From assembly GCA_045106055.1 (NCBI GenBank), contig JBGCED010000035.1, positions 1 through 23,372 on the forward strand: 23,372 bases of DNA, written 5' to 3'. The position numbers and the translations under genes were made by a program. The stretch comes from JBGCED01 sp045106055. Lineage in GTDB: Bacteria > Pseudomonadota > Alphaproteobacteria > CBDDJK01. Positions 1-8,880 of this stretch are shown here, in pieces (the first letter of the stretch is position 1; each line of letters opens with the position of its first letter). The notes beneath the pieces are model-generated. The model made no database searches, was not told the DNA's origin, and worked only from the letters and a program-made list of their open reading frames with translations.

Positions 1-313
1 CAGCAATCACGGGCTTGCGGCATTTTGCAATATCTTCCCAGCTTGTGGTGATAAAATCTTCGCTGTAAACTTGTTGAAAATCCTTTGCTGCCATTTCCTT
101 AATGTCTGCGCCCGCAGCAAATGCTTTTTCAGAACCGATGATTATAATCGCCCCGATTGCAGCATCCTGTTCAAAGGCTTTTAAGGCTTCCGTCAGCTCA
201 TCCATCAATGCAGCGCAAAGCGCGTTTAACGCCTTTGGGCGATTAAGTGTAATCACCCCCACAGATTGCTCGGTTGAAACCAAAATATTTTCATATTTCA
301 TATCATATGCCAC
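1..313 (-). CDS. Enoyl-CoA hydratase/isomerase (crotonase) family protein, N-terminal part
   Basis: The visible 104 residues are the first part of a crotonase fold. They run through ITLNRPKALNAL and EKAFAAGADIKEMA, the oxyanion-hole strand typical of enoyl-CoA hydratases, and stop at CRKPVIA, just before the GGG/catalytic-glutamate region, which lies off the left edge. Family members hydrate trans-2-enoyl-CoA in beta-oxidation or related acyl-CoA pathways; the exact substrate cannot be told from this part. The start chosen is GTG at 313 because AAGGA lies 8 bp upstream of it; an ATG at 301 would be 20 bp from that site. No operon partner is visible, and 368 bp separate it from the next gene. 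Confidence 0.9.
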   Translation of the reverse strand, partial: MAYDMKYENILVSTEQSVGVITLNRPKALNALCAALMDELTEALKAFEQDAAIGAIIIIGSEKAFAAGADIKEMAAKDFQQVYSEDFITTSWEDIAKCRKPVIA

Positions 314-681
314 AGCTTTTATCCTTATGAATATTTAATATTAACCTGTTAGAAACAACTGGTAAAACATTCATCCCGCCATGTCAATATATGGTTGCGG
401 ATATAAGGGTAAGCATCTATATCCAAGCCTTGTTCAAGAAACAGCAACAAGATAAAAATGGGCAATCATTTTGCATTGGTTTTTCCAAAACGAACAGCAT
501 CAAATCCAACATAGCCGCCTTAATCAGCCCTAACCATATTCAATGAAAAAATTAACCCGACACATGATGATATAAGAAAAATACGAATGAACAAAAACCC
601 TTTCGCTGTTAAATATTTTATAACTTTGTCAGAGTCACCTATCATTGCAAATTATATGCTAAAGTGCCTTTTTTGAATGTA
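314..681. other. Intergenic region without a recognisable gene
   Basis: This stretch lies between the crotonase start and the 3' end of the secretion adaptor. No reading frame with a ribosome-binding site, no strong hairpin followed by a T run and no RNA gene was seen. It must hold the crotonase promoter. A single GANTC site (GAGTC, 632-636) is present. Nothing else was recognised. Confidence 0.6.
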
Positions 682-2103
682 TTATCGTTCCCTTAATGCC
701 TCTTTTGCACCCCTTAGCATGGGATCAAAGAAAAAAGATATGATGCGGCGGCTGCCCGTTTTAACTTCGGCAGTTAGCTTCATGCCAGGGGTAAGCTGCA
801 CAATGCGATCTGCGACCTGCATACTGGTTTGATGCATTGATGCGCGCATATGGTAAATAAGACCGCGCCTTTCATCTTCAATGGCATCGGCGGAAAGATG
901 GGTAACTTTCCCCTCAATCAAGCCATAGCGTGTGAACGGAAAGCTTTCAATTTTAATTTCAACGCTTTGATCCTTTTGGATAAAGCCAATATCCTTGTTA
1001 AGCACCATCGCTTCTACTTCTAGGGGGGCATCTTCTGGAACGATCAGCATTAAAGTTTGCGCTGATTGCGCAACCCCGCCGATTGTATGAATCCCAAGCT
1101 GCGAGATCACGCCATCAACCGGAGAGACAAGGCGGTTTTGCGCTTCTTGCTTCATGGCTTGGCGCAAAGCAAGTTCCGCTTGATCGCGTTGTTCGTGCAT
1201 TTCAACAAGCTCGCCCAAGGTTTTTTCGCGTTCGGTTTCAATCAATTCTGCACGCTGGCGTGCAATGGCAGAAAGTGCAATTTTGGCTTCTTTCAACCGT
1301 TCAACTTGAACCCTTAACCCATATTCCAAATCAATTAATTGCTGTTTTATTTCCAGCCATTCAGGTTTACGCCCAATGCCTTTATCCAATAGCTGCTGTA
1401 AGCTTGCTTCGCGTTCTTGCAGCAAAGGTAACACCGCTTGTGATTTTTCAATTTCTGCTTGAAGGGCAAGAATATTTGCTTTTGCCGCTATTTCCTCGCC
1501 GCTAAACCGAAATAACCGTGCCTTATGCAATGCTTTTTGGCTTTTTAAACGCTGGATTTGATCTTTTGCCAATGCAGCTGGCACATTCGCAGCGGCGCGA
1601 TAACCCCCGATCCCTTCATTAAGCAGCCAGTCACTGTAAGCTGCTAAGCGTGCTTCACTTGCCATTGCCATATTATATTCATATTGCAGCTGGGCAAGGT
1701 TTACCTCAGCTTCTGTTGGGTCAAGCTCAACCAACAAATCACCTGCTTTCACCCGTTGCCCCTCCTTGACATGAATCGCCAAAATGATCGCAGGCTCAAG
1801 CGGCTGTATTTGCTTAACGCGCCCACCTGGAATAATTTGCCCTTCTGCGACAACAACGGTATCAATTCGCCCCAATGAAGCCCAGCTTACAGCGCTTACC
1901 ACCAAAATCAAGATTAGCCATAAAACCGCGCGCCCTGCAGGTGATGCGGGGGTTTCCAGCACTTCTAAAGCCGCAGGCAAAAATTCTAGCTCATTGCCTT
2001 TGCGTTTGATTTTTGGGCGTGCTTTTTCCGCCTTGCTGGCTTCGCGCCAAATGGCGATAATTTTTCTTAACCCGTCAAACATTATATCGTCTGTGCTTTC
2101 CAT
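682..2103 (-). CDS. Type I secretion membrane fusion protein, HlyD family
   Basis: Periplasmic adaptor of a type I secretion system, linking the inner-membrane ABC exporter to a TolC-like outer-membrane channel. The 473 residues have the family layout: a short cytoplasmic N-terminus rich in Lys/Arg, one membrane segment at about 58-77 (LWLILILVVSAVSWASLG), a lipoyl-like half (VVVAEGQIIPGGRVKQIQ ... VKEGQRVKAGDLLVELDPTEA), a long alpha-helical coiled coil at about 130-310, the second lipoyl half (NRLVSPVDGVISQLGIHTIG), and a C-terminal beta-barrel ending in LTPGMKLTAEVKTGSRRII. The start overlaps the end of the exporter gene by 22 bp. An alternative ATG at 2082 forms a TAATG overlap with the exporter stop and would give 466 residues; neither start has a strong Shine-Dalgarno. 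No outer-membrane channel or secreted substrate gene lies in the window. Confidence 0.93.
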   Translation of the reverse strand: MESTDDIMFDGLRKIIAIWREASKAEKARPKIKRKGNELEFLPAALEVLETPASPAGRAVLWLILILVVSAVSWASLGRIDTVVVAEGQIIPGGRVKQIQPLEPAIILAIHVKEGQRVKAGDLLVELDPTEAEVNLAQLQYEYNMAMASEARLAAYSDWLLNEGIGGYRAAANVPAALAKDQIQRLKSQKALHKARLFRFSGEEIAAKANILALQAEIEKSQAVLPLLQEREASLQQLLDKGIGRKPEWLEIKQQLIDLEYGLRVQVERLKEAKIALSAIARQRAELIETEREKTLGELVEMHEQRDQAELALRQAMKQEAQNRLVSPVDGVISQLGIHTIGGVAQSAQTLMLIVPEDAPLEVEAMVLNKDIGFIQKDQSVEIKIESFPFTRYGLIEGKVTHLSADAIEDERRGLIYHMRASMHQTSMQVADRIVQLTPGMKLTAEVKTGSRRIISFFFDPMLRGAKEALRER

Positions 2104-4214
2104 AAATTAGCGTAAATTCCATCAGGCATTTCAATCAAGACCCCATGCGCCCCTTTTTCCTGCAATCGGCCTTGCTCCACCACAATGATGCGATTGGCGT
2201 GCCGCACCGTGGATAAACGGTGTGCAATGATGATCACGGTGCGTCCTTTACAGATTAAATTCATATTATCTTGAATGATCCGTTCTGATTCATAATCCAA
2301 TGCGCTGGTGGCTTCATCAAAAATCAATATTTGTGGATTGGTAATCAGCGCGCGCGCAATGGCGATCCGTTGGCGCTGTCCGCCAGAAAGATTTGTTCCG
2401 CGCTCTTCTATTTGGGTGTCATAGCCTTCTGTAAGCTCCAAGATGAAATCATGTGAGCCTGCCATTTTTGCCGCTGTCGTCACCGCTTCCATTGATGCGC
2501 TGGGCATTGAAAGCGCAATATTATCTTTCACCGAAGCTGAAAACAGCATATTTTCTTGCAACACCACCCCAATTTGACGGCGCAACCAAGCAGGATCAAT
2601 TTGCGCAAGATCCACGCCATCAACAAGCACCCTTCCTGTTTCTGGCACATGAAGACGCTGTAATAATTTTGCCAGCGTGCTTTTGCCAGAACCCGAACGC
2701 CCAACAATCCCAATCACCTCGCCCGCATCAATTCCCAAGGTAAAATCATGCAATATCTGGCGGCCTTCGGCAGAATAACGAAAATTAACATGATCAAACT
2801 CTATTTTGCCTTTAATTTGCGGTAAAGAGGGGCGATTGGGATTATGCCCAGGTTCTGTTGGGTGATTAAGCACATCCCCCAACCGTTCAACAGAAATACG
2901 AAATTGTTGAAAATCTTGCCATAATTGCGCAAGACGCAACACAGGGCCATTTACTTGCCCTGCAAGCATATTAAAGGCGATCAACTGACCCATGGATAAT
3001 TCTCCGCCAATCACCATCTTTGCGCCCATCCACAAGATCAATGCCGTCACCAAACGGCTGATCAACTGCACCCCTTGCGAGCCAATGGTGCCTAGAATGA
3101 CCGCGCGCAGCCCCGCCTTGACATAGGCAGCCAGCTGTTCTTCCCAAATCTTACGCCGGCCTGATTCAACCGCCATTGCCTTTAAAGTTTCAACGCCTGT
3201 CACGCTTTCTACCAAAAAAGCTTGATTGGCCGCGCCGCGTTGAAATTTTTCTTCTATGCGGCGGCGCAAGGCTGGGGTGATGCCAAGTGACAATGCAGCA
3301 TAAAGCGGAATCGCGCCAAGCACAATCATTGTTAATGTTGGCGAATAAAACCACATTACCGCCAAAAAAACGACTGTAAACAGCAAATCCAGCACAACAG
3401 TCACCGAAGAAGAGGTTAAGAAATCACGAATATTTTCCAATTCGCGCACGCGTGCAACCGTTTGCCCCGTTGGTCTTGCATTAAAATAAGAAAGCGGCAA
3501 TGCCAGCAAATGGCGAAAAAGCCGCGCCCCAAGTTCAACATCCACGCGGCTGGTTGTGTGGGCAAAGATAAAGCTTCTTAATCCGCCTAAAATAATATCA
3601 AAAAATGTGATCGCAACAAGCCCAATCACCAGCACATCAAGCGTCGTTAATCCTTGATGGACAAGCACTTTATCCACCACAACTTGAAAGAATAACGGAG
3701 TTACCAGCCCAAAAAGCTGCAAGAAAAAAGAGGCAAGCAACACCTCGCCAAATAGTTTTTTATAACGCACAATCGCTGGAATAAACCAGCTAATGTCAAA
3801 AGCGCCCGCCGCCCCAGCGATCATTGCACGGCTGGTGATGAAAATCAGCGTTCCATTCCAAAAATGCGCAAACTCATCTTGGCTTATCACCAAAGGCGAT
3901 GCGCCTGGATGTTGAACAAGGATCTTCTCATCGGCAATTTTTGCCAAGATAAACCAATCGCCATCATTATTTTGCGCCATCGCAGGCAAGGGCTGTTTTT
4001 CCAGCTGATCCATCTTTACGCGTGCTGATTTTGCCTTTAAATCCAACCCCTTTGCAGCCCGCAATAACGCAATTTCATCCATGCGCCCTCCATCGGGCGA
4101 ATATTCACGCAATATCTGTTCAGGATCGGCTGCCTTTTGATGAAATTGGCACAGCGTCACCAAACATAAAGCACCTGTATCTGGTCGTGCCTTAGCCTCT
4201 AAGATTTCATTCAT
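2082..4214 (-). CDS. Type I secretion ABC exporter (HlyB/PrtD-like) with inactive C39-like domain
   Basis: Inner-membrane ATPase/permease that drives protein export through a type I system. The domain order is an N-terminal C39-like domain (about 1-130), an exporter-type membrane domain (about 150-440) and a nucleotide-binding domain. ATPase motifs are complete: Walker A GRSGSGKST (505-513), signature LSGGQ (609-613), Walker B ILIFDE with D633/E634, and the H-loop IIIAHRLS. The N-terminal domain resembles HlyB: the peptidase Cys box is absent (TGALCLVTLCQFHQ) and the GRHFIL-like segment reads GDWFIL, so the catalytic His is lost too. It should therefore bind, not cut, its substrate, which fits RTX-type cargo with a C-terminal signal. 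It is first of a two-gene operon with the adaptor; 238 bp separate it from the tRNA gene upstream. Confidence 0.95.
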   Translation of the reverse strand: MNEILEAKARPDTGALCLVTLCQFHQKAADPEQILREYSPDGGRMDEIALLRAAKGLDLKAKSARVKMDQLEKQPLPAMAQNNDGDWFILAKIADEKILVQHPGASPLVISQDEFAHFWNGTLIFITSRAMIAGAAGAFDISWFIPAIVRYKKLFGEVLLASFFLQLFGLVTPLFFQVVVDKVLVHQGLTTLDVLVIGLVAITFFDIILGGLRSFIFAHTTSRVDVELGARLFRHLLALPLSYFNARPTGQTVARVRELENIRDFLTSSSVTVVLDLLFTVVFLAVMWFYSPTLTMIVLGAIPLYAALSLGITPALRRRIEEKFQRGAANQAFLVESVTGVETLKAMAVESGRRKIWEEQLAAYVKAGLRAVILGTIGSQGVQLISRLVTALILWMGAKMVIGGELSMGQLIAFNMLAGQVNGPVLRLAQLWQDFQQFRISVERLGDVLNHPTEPGHNPNRPSLPQIKGKIEFDHVNFRYSAEGRQILHDFTLGIDAGEVIGIVGRSGSGKSTLAKLLQRLHVPETGRVLVDGVDLAQIDPAWLRRQIGVVLQENMLFSASVKDNIALSMPSASMEAVTTAAKMAGSHDFILELTEGYDTQIEERGTNLSGGQRQRIAIARALITNPQILIFDEATSALDYESERIIQDNMNLICKGRTVIIIAHRLSTVRHANRIIVVEQGRLQEKGAHGVLIEMPDGIYANLWKAQTI

Positions 4215-4405
4215 ATAATAAACCTGCTATTTGTGATGATAATTTATGCGTGATGATAAATCATATCGCCAATAGCATTTATCCCCAGCACTGTCACCCG
4301 ATTATTATATTACAATCAATGGGTTATGAAAGCATGGCAGCAAATATAAAATAGGGTTATATTTGAATGGCAGCAGAAACGCCAATAAATTCATTATAAC
4401 GCACT

Positions 4406-4433
4406 AAATTTATGGGGGGAAATTTATGGGGGG
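4406..4433. repeat. 14-bp tandem duplication
   Basis: The word AAATTTATGGGGGG occurs twice head to tail (4406-4419 and 4420-4433) between the tRNA-Leu gene and the type I exporter. Both copies are identical. The array is non-coding, and the unit is not a multiple of three. Its six-G runs are unusual in this AT-rich intergenic sequence. It lies upstream of the exporter gene and downstream of the tRNA, so it could influence either transcript, but no function is evident. Confidence 0.9.
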
Positions 4434-4452
4434 ATTTTATTTGAGAAGATGT

Positions 4453-4538
4453 TGGTGCGGTCGAGAAGACTCGAACTTCCACGGGTGTTATCCCACAGCG
4501 ACCTCAACGCTGCGCGTCTACCATTCCGCCACGACCGC
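4453..4538 (-). tRNA. tRNA-Leu, anticodon GAG
   Basis: On the minus strand the sequence folds as a class II tRNA: acceptor stem GCGGTCG/CGACCGC, D-arm region GGCGGAATGGTAGACGC, anticodon stem CAGCG/CGCTG around loop TTGAGGT (anticodon GAG, reading CUC and CUU), a long variable arm containing TGGGATAACACCC, and T-loop TTCGAGT. The discriminator is A and the CCA end is encoded (4453-4455). Length of 86 nt and the long variable arm are normal for tRNA-Leu. No integrase gene lies nearby, so there is no sign that it serves as an integration site. Confidence 0.96.
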
Positions 4539-4626
4539 ACTTTGTAACATATTAAAAGAGGTAATCAAAATAAAGAATACGCGTTTGCATCCTTAAAGCA
4601 TTCAATAGCAAATCCCAATCCGCCAA

Positions 4627-7059
4627 TCAAGCAGTCAATTTACCATTTCTATAAATAAAATCACGCAAATCCGCATCCAGCAAAAATAGCATCCCCTGCC
4701 AATCATTAAAAACAGGCTGGCGGTAAAGCATGATCGATGGATACCAAGGGCTGCGGCGTTTATTCACCCCCCATCGCCAATCATTGCGTTTGGTGATCAT
4801 TACCCAGCACGGCTTGCCCATGCTTGCCGCCAAATGCGCAACCGCAGTATCGACGCTGATCACCAGATCCATCTGATCAATGATGCAAGCTGTGTCTTGA
4901 AAATCATTGATTTTATCATCCAGCAAATGCACCTGTTGAATTTCCTTAAGGGCTTTATAATCCCTAGGTGTAATTTCTTTCTGCAAACAAAAAAAATCGG
5001 CATCAGGCGCGTGTTTTTCCAAGATTATCTTGAAATTTTCCAAGCCCAAAGAGCGGCGCTTATTCGCAGGATTGATCACCCCCCCCTCATAGACAAAGCC
5101 GATCTTAGTCCGCGATGAACCAAGATCATTAATGCGCTTTGCCCATTCTGATAATTTTGGGGCAGGCAATTTATAGGATAAGGGCGGCGGCAAATTACTT
5201 AGATCGCTTCTGAATAGGTTGGGAAAATCCATTAGCGAACATTGGAAATCATGGGGGTGAAGCGTAAGGCTGGTTGTGTTTGCCGGCATTTCTATAATGT
5301 CAAAAAGATCAGGATCACGCAGCTTGAATAACGAAACCAGCGCATCATACCCTTTCATCAGCAAGCTGATTTTGCTTGCCCCATATTGGCGCAATAGCGG
5401 CAGGAATCTTATGAAATGAATCGCATCGCCAAGCCCTTGTTCACAATAAACGATGATCGCTTTTCCCTTTGCTGCATCAATATCGCTTAGAACGGGAAAG
5501 GGAAGCATCGCGCGAATAGAAACCGCATCGCTATTGCCGTCATTTTTCAATTTCCAGCGTTCACCAAACACCGCGAACCCGTGTTTGTAATTACCAATCT
5601 CCAATAGATTAATCGCATAATTGCGGTTTAAATTAACAGATTCAGGCGTGATTTTAAATGCGGGCGCACTCTCGCGGATGGCAGCACAAAATAAATTAAC
5701 TGCCCCAAGTCCAAACGATACTCCAGAATAGGTTTCAGCTGATTTTTGCAGCCGCAACATTGCTTCATATAAAGCAAGCCCTGCGCCAAATTTCATTCGC
5801 GCCATCATATCTGTTGCGCGCTGATGAATCATATAAAGATTATTGGGGGCAAGCATTTCAGATTCCCAAAAAATTTGATCCTTCAGCTGGTGATCCGTAC
5901 CAGCGCATGCAACCTTATAATAAGACTTTAGAAATATGTTATAATTATTTAATTTTAAGAAAGATTTTAAATCCTTAGGTCCCGCCTTAACCAAGCTTTT
6001 AGCTTCATCAAATTTATCATTTTCTGTCAATGTTTGAAAGCGCATGATAAAATTTTGAGGCGATGAATTTGCAGGCGCATCCAGAAAGGATAACGCATCC
6101 AATGCAATTATCTTTGCATCATGCACAAGCATTTGGCGAATGGCTACCAGAATATTACTGGCAATATATTGCTGATCTTTCATTTTTAATTTCAACAAAA
6201 CACTTTGCGCCACAGGCAAAGCCTGCCCATTTTTTGCAAGCACACCCCAAAATTCAACAATGATTTTTGAATCAAATGGCAAGGTCAATAGCTGATCGGC
6301 AAATAGAATGCGCAGCAATCGATATTTTTGTAATTTTTTCAGCGATAAAAGCACATTTACATAAATTGAATGATCTGCTTTTGAATTTCGCCAAGCCCTT
6401 ATGAAATTAAGAAACGCCTTTCGGTACTCTTGACGATGCTGCAACACCATGCCCGAAATATTATATGCGATCACAAATTCTGGTTTTTGTTGCCTCTTTA
6501 GCTGTTTTGCCGCATGATTGATTGCAAGCTGTGCATAATAAAAGGCATCATCATATTTATTTTCTTTTAAATAGCAAAAACTCAACCGCACCCAAGGATG
6601 ATCATCATTAAAGGGAAATTTTAGCGGGTCAGCCGCAATCAGTAATTTTTGCCAAAACGCAATCGCTTCCAACCATGCTTGTTGCGCCATCAAGCCCGTT
6701 GCGACTCCCCTTAGCCCTATGGGGTCTGCTTGGTTTTCAGCAAGCAATATTTTAAAATACTCAACCGCACGCACGAGATCAGGTAAGTCTTGATAATATT
6801 GACCCAGCGCCCGCGCTGCATTGATGCGATAAGTTTTAAGCGGGGCGCGCCGCGCAACCCCATCCAATAATTGCTGCGCTTGCAAGACCATATTGTGATC
6901 TTTGGCTGCAAGCCCCTGATTAAGCGCCAAGATGCCTTTATAAAGCTTTAACGATTCATGGTTTTCTAGGTCGCGTTCCAGCTGCTTGATGTGTAATGCC
7001 GCCTGTTGACCATAGCCTTTATTGATCAAGGCGCTAAGCTGTTTTTCCCATTCCATCAT
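4627..7059 (-). CDS. TPR-repeat protein with C-terminal GT-B glycosyltransferase-like domain
   Basis: An 810-residue soluble protein in two halves. Residues about 1-330 are helical repeats with TPR character (for example AVEYFKILLAENQADPIGLRGVATGLMAQ split over two helices, and AFYYAQLAINHAAK). The C-terminal part from about 470 resembles the family of TPR-linked glycosyltransferases related to GT9/GT41. It contains KGKAIIVYCEQGLGDAIHF, then the nucleotide-sugar site motif with D737-TAVAH742 followed by LAASMGKPCWVM and a DWRWG segment. In this family the TPR half usually presents a protein or lipid acceptor. Acceptor and sugar are unknown. Two secretion genes lie beyond the tRNA, so a secreted adhesin is a possible acceptor; this is inference. 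The start at 7059 (ATG ATG) has only a distant AGG upstream. Confidence 0.8.
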   Translation of the reverse strand: MMEWEKQLSALINKGYGQQAALHIKQLERDLENHESLKLYKGILALNQGLAAKDHNMVLQAQQLLDGVARRAPLKTYRINAARALGQYYQDLPDLVRAVEYFKILLAENQADPIGLRGVATGLMAQQAWLEAIAFWQKLLIAADPLKFPFNDDHPWVRLSFCYLKENKYDDAFYYAQLAINHAAKQLKRQQKPEFVIAYNISGMVLQHRQEYRKAFLNFIRAWRNSKADHSIYVNVLLSLKKLQKYRLLRILFADQLLTLPFDSKIIVEFWGVLAKNGQALPVAQSVLLKLKMKDQQYIASNILVAIRQMLVHDAKIIALDALSFLDAPANSSPQNFIMRFQTLTENDKFDEAKSLVKAGPKDLKSFLKLNNYNIFLKSYYKVACAGTDHQLKDQIFWESEMLAPNNLYMIHQRATDMMARMKFGAGLALYEAMLRLQKSAETYSGVSFGLGAVNLFCAAIRESAPAFKITPESVNLNRNYAINLLEIGNYKHGFAVFGERWKLKNDGNSDAVSIRAMLPFPVLSDIDAAKGKAIIVYCEQGLGDAIHFIRFLPLLRQYGASKISLLMKGYDALVSLFKLRDPDLFDIIEMPANTTSLTLHPHDFQCSLMDFPNLFRSDLSNLPPPLSYKLPAPKLSEWAKRINDLGSSRTKIGFVYEGGVINPANKRRSLGLENFKIILEKHAPDADFFCLQKEITPRDYKALKEIQQVHLLDDKINDFQDTACIIDQMDLVISVDTAVAHLAASMGKPCWVMITKRNDWRWGVNKRRSPWYPSIMLYRQPVFNDWQGMLFLLDADLRDFIYRNGKLTA

Positions 7060-7103
7060 TTTATGCTAATGCGCCTAATCTATGGTCAAAATTACCGTGA
7101 ATG

Positions 7104-8237
7104 TTACTTATCCACATCCTTTGCAGCACCCTTATGCAGATGATCGACCGCCCCATTGGCTGAAATCATAATGGCAAGCAAGCGCGTGGAGGGATATTGC
7201 GCACTAATGACCATGGCAATCACCGTTAAGGGAACGGCAAGCACCATCCCAACAATGCCCCATATTGACCCAAAAGTCGCAAGGCTTAACAATAAGACAA
7301 GCGGGCTAATATTTAGTGATTTTCCCATCACTCTTGGTTCAATAAAATTACCAAAGCTAACCTGTATGATCAGCAAACCTGCTGCTGTCACAAGGATTGG
7401 AAACGGGCTTGCAAATTGCAAAACACTTAAAGAAATCGGGAATAAAATCGCAATCAAAGACCCAATATAGGGAATGAAGTTTAAAATAAAGATCAGCATT
7501 GCCCAAAAGCCTGGATAATCCAGCCCAACCACAAGCATTAACCCATAAGAACAAAGCGCAGTGACGCAGCTGACCAATGCTTTTGTACCAATATAATTTT
7601 CAAGCATTTTAGAAACATAGGCAACGGAATGGCGCATCGCCATTTCATCATCTGTATTTTTAGCCAAATGATGCAACTTGCCTTTAATGCTGGTGCGCTC
7701 CAGCAAAATAAACACCATAAATAAAATCACGGTGAAAATATTTCCCGTAATGCCTGTCACGCTGCTTACAGATTGTGTAAATAGGCTGCGCAGCGATAAT
7801 TGGCTTAGAAATTCTTGAAAGCTTGGCAATTCCAAGGCTGCAAACAGGCTGGAATAGCGCTCTATCAAAGCCTTTAAATTGCTTTGATAAATTCCAATAT
7901 TGTCATTTATTTTTGCAACATTGCCAATAATGATCTCCATCATCATCACCAGCCCCAGCAAAATTAAAATAAGCGCCAAGCTGTAAGCAGCAAAATAAGG
8001 CAAGCTAAACCCAAACAGCTTAATCCGCATTAAAAAATTGGCAATGCCATTTAAAACCAGCACCAAAAAGGCTGCTACAAATAGCGGCTGCAAGATATTC
8101 TGCCCGATCCATAATAAATATAGGCTGATCGCAACCACACCAAACCCGCCAAACCATGCAACTGGGTTTTTGCTCATTTGGCTTATGCCCGCTTGGTTGG
8201 CGGGGTTTGAATCAGCAGAAGCATTGGGCTTATTCAT
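7104..8237 (-). CDS. AI-2E family transporter (PerM/YdiK-like permease)
   Basis: Polytopic inner-membrane protein of 377 residues. The hydrophobicity pattern fits the family: paired N-terminal helices (VAWFGGFGVVAISLYLLWIG and a following LFVAAFLVLVLNGIANFL), another near 80-100, a long extracytoplasmic/amphipathic region with LSQLSLRSLFTQ, then helices containing the family-typical YPGFWAMLIFILNFIPYIGS and NFIEPRVMGKSLNISPLVLL stretches. Members export small molecules (autoinducer-2 in the founder) or act as Na+/H+ antiporters; substrate is not predictable here. ATG at 8237 is preferred over TTG at 8240. It begins 13 bp after gcrA stops and ends 44 bp before the TPR-glycosyltransferase, so the three may be one transcript. 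Confidence 0.92.
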   Translation of the reverse strand: MNKPNASADSNPANQAGISQMSKNPVAWFGGFGVVAISLYLLWIGQNILQPLFVAAFLVLVLNGIANFLMRIKLFGFSLPYFAAYSLALILILLGLVMMMEIIIGNVAKINDNIGIYQSNLKALIERYSSLFAALELPSFQEFLSQLSLRSLFTQSVSSVTGITGNIFTVILFMVFILLERTSIKGKLHHLAKNTDDEMAMRHSVAYVSKMLENYIGTKALVSCVTALCSYGLMLVVGLDYPGFWAMLIFILNFIPYIGSLIAILFPISLSVLQFASPFPILVTAAGLLIIQVSFGNFIEPRVMGKSLNISPLVLLLSLATFGSIWGIVGMVLAVPLTVIAMVISAQYPSTRLLAIMISANGAVDHLHKGAAKDVDK

Positions 8238-8250
8238 CAAAGATCAAATC

Positions 8251-8688
8251 TTAATCTGCATTATCAGCAGTTTCAAGCTCGTAGGAATCAACCATTTTTG
8301 CGCTTTCACCTGCTTTTGCTTTATGTTGAGCAATTGCAACTTTCTTGCCCGTTTTCACTTCCACCAAAACAGTGCGATAGGTAATCGCGCAATGTTCTTC
8401 GCAATAAGGACGCCCTGTCTTTACGGGTTTTCCGCAAAACACAAAATCCTTATCCCGTGGATCTTGATATGAAAATTCGCAAGATTTTAACATGCCAAGA
8501 TTAACAGGCGCAGGGCGATTTGTTTTTTGCGCAGTTTGCGGACGCTGCGATAATCCCATCCGATGGGCTTTGCCAATCACCGAATTGCGGGTTGCGCCTT
8601 GACCCAATTTTTGTGCGATTTGGCGCGCAGTAAACCCATTTTGCCACATTTGGGTTAAGCGCGCGATATTTTCTTCAGACCATTCCAT
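8251..8688 (-). CDS. gcrA: GcrA cell cycle regulator
   Basis: GcrA is an alphaproteobacterial sigma70 cofactor that binds GANTC sites, preferably CcrM-methylated ones, and activates S-phase genes. The 145 residues show both family blocks. The N-terminal helix-turn-helix is EWSEENIARLTQMWQNGF then TARQIAQKLG and TRNSVIGKAHRMGLS. The C-terminal Cys/His block is CEFSYQDPRDKDFVFCG followed by GRPYCEEHC, matching the sigma-binding region. The start has AGGGGG 5 bp upstream. Compared with longer relatives the central linker is short. The gene diverges from carB; the shared upstream region contains two GANTC sites, which may allow autoregulation (inference). An extended -10 element lies about 110 bp upstream. 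Confidence 0.95.
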   Translation of the reverse strand: MEWSEENIARLTQMWQNGFTARQIAQKLGQGATRNSVIGKAHRMGLSQRPQTAQKTNRPAPVNLGMLKSCEFSYQDPRDKDFVFCGKPVKTGRPYCEEHCAITYRTVLVEVKTGKKVAIAQHKAKAGESAKMVDSYELETADNAD

Positions 8689-8737
8689 TGCAACCCCCTA
8701 AGGTTAATATTTATTATTATTATATGAAATCGGCTAT

Positions 8738-8848
8738 ACAGCCCACCAATTTCAAGCTCAACCAACTATATATAGGTGAATGCGTTGCTATCATGCCGAT
8801 TATAGCATAGATTTACGCGTTCACCATAAATATGGTGGGTCTGGCTGT
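8738..8848 (+). promoter_or_regulatory. Nested inverted repeats between gcrA and carB, possible structured RNA or operator
   Basis: Three nested stems can be drawn. The outer pairs ACAG plus CCCACCA (8738-8748) with TGGTGGG (8833-8839) and CTGT (8845-8848), leaving a 5-nt bulge. The middle pairs GGTGAATGCGT (8775-8785) with ACGCGTTCACC (8815-8825). The inner pairs TGCTAT (8786-8791) with ATAGCA (8802-8807). The single non-Watson-Crick position of the middle stem is T-G on the plus strand and A-C on the minus strand, so an RNA would be more stable reading toward carB. CACCAT/ATGGTG (8822-8837) offers a competing hairpin. No known RNA family was recognised. Confidence 0.5.
8799..8807 (-). promoter_or_regulatory. 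Extended -10 element, candidate gcrA promoter
   Basis: The minus strand reads TGC followed by TATAAT, an exact extended -10 (TGnTATAAT). Seventeen bp upstream the -35 position reads ATGGTG, a poor match, which is tolerated in extended -10 promoters. Transcription would begin near 8792 and give a leader of about 100 nt before gcrA. The element sits inside the inner stem of the inverted-repeat region. Confidence 0.45.
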
Positions 8849-8880
8849 TATTCATACTATATACAGGGGAAGGCAGAAGA

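Noticed and set aside
102..338. Plus-strand open frame over the crotonase start
   Set aside because: It is the complement of a clear crotonase N-terminus with its own ribosome site, and its Ala/Ser-rich translation matches nothing.
4453..4538. tRNA-Leu as an attachment site for an island carrying the secretion genes
   Set aside because: No integrase, no duplicated tRNA 3' end and no marked change in composition are visible in the window.
8738..8848. Assignment of the structured region to a known riboswitch or 6S RNA
   Set aside because: No ligand-core consensus or the long rod with central bubble of 6S RNA could be recognised, so it is listed only as an unassigned element.
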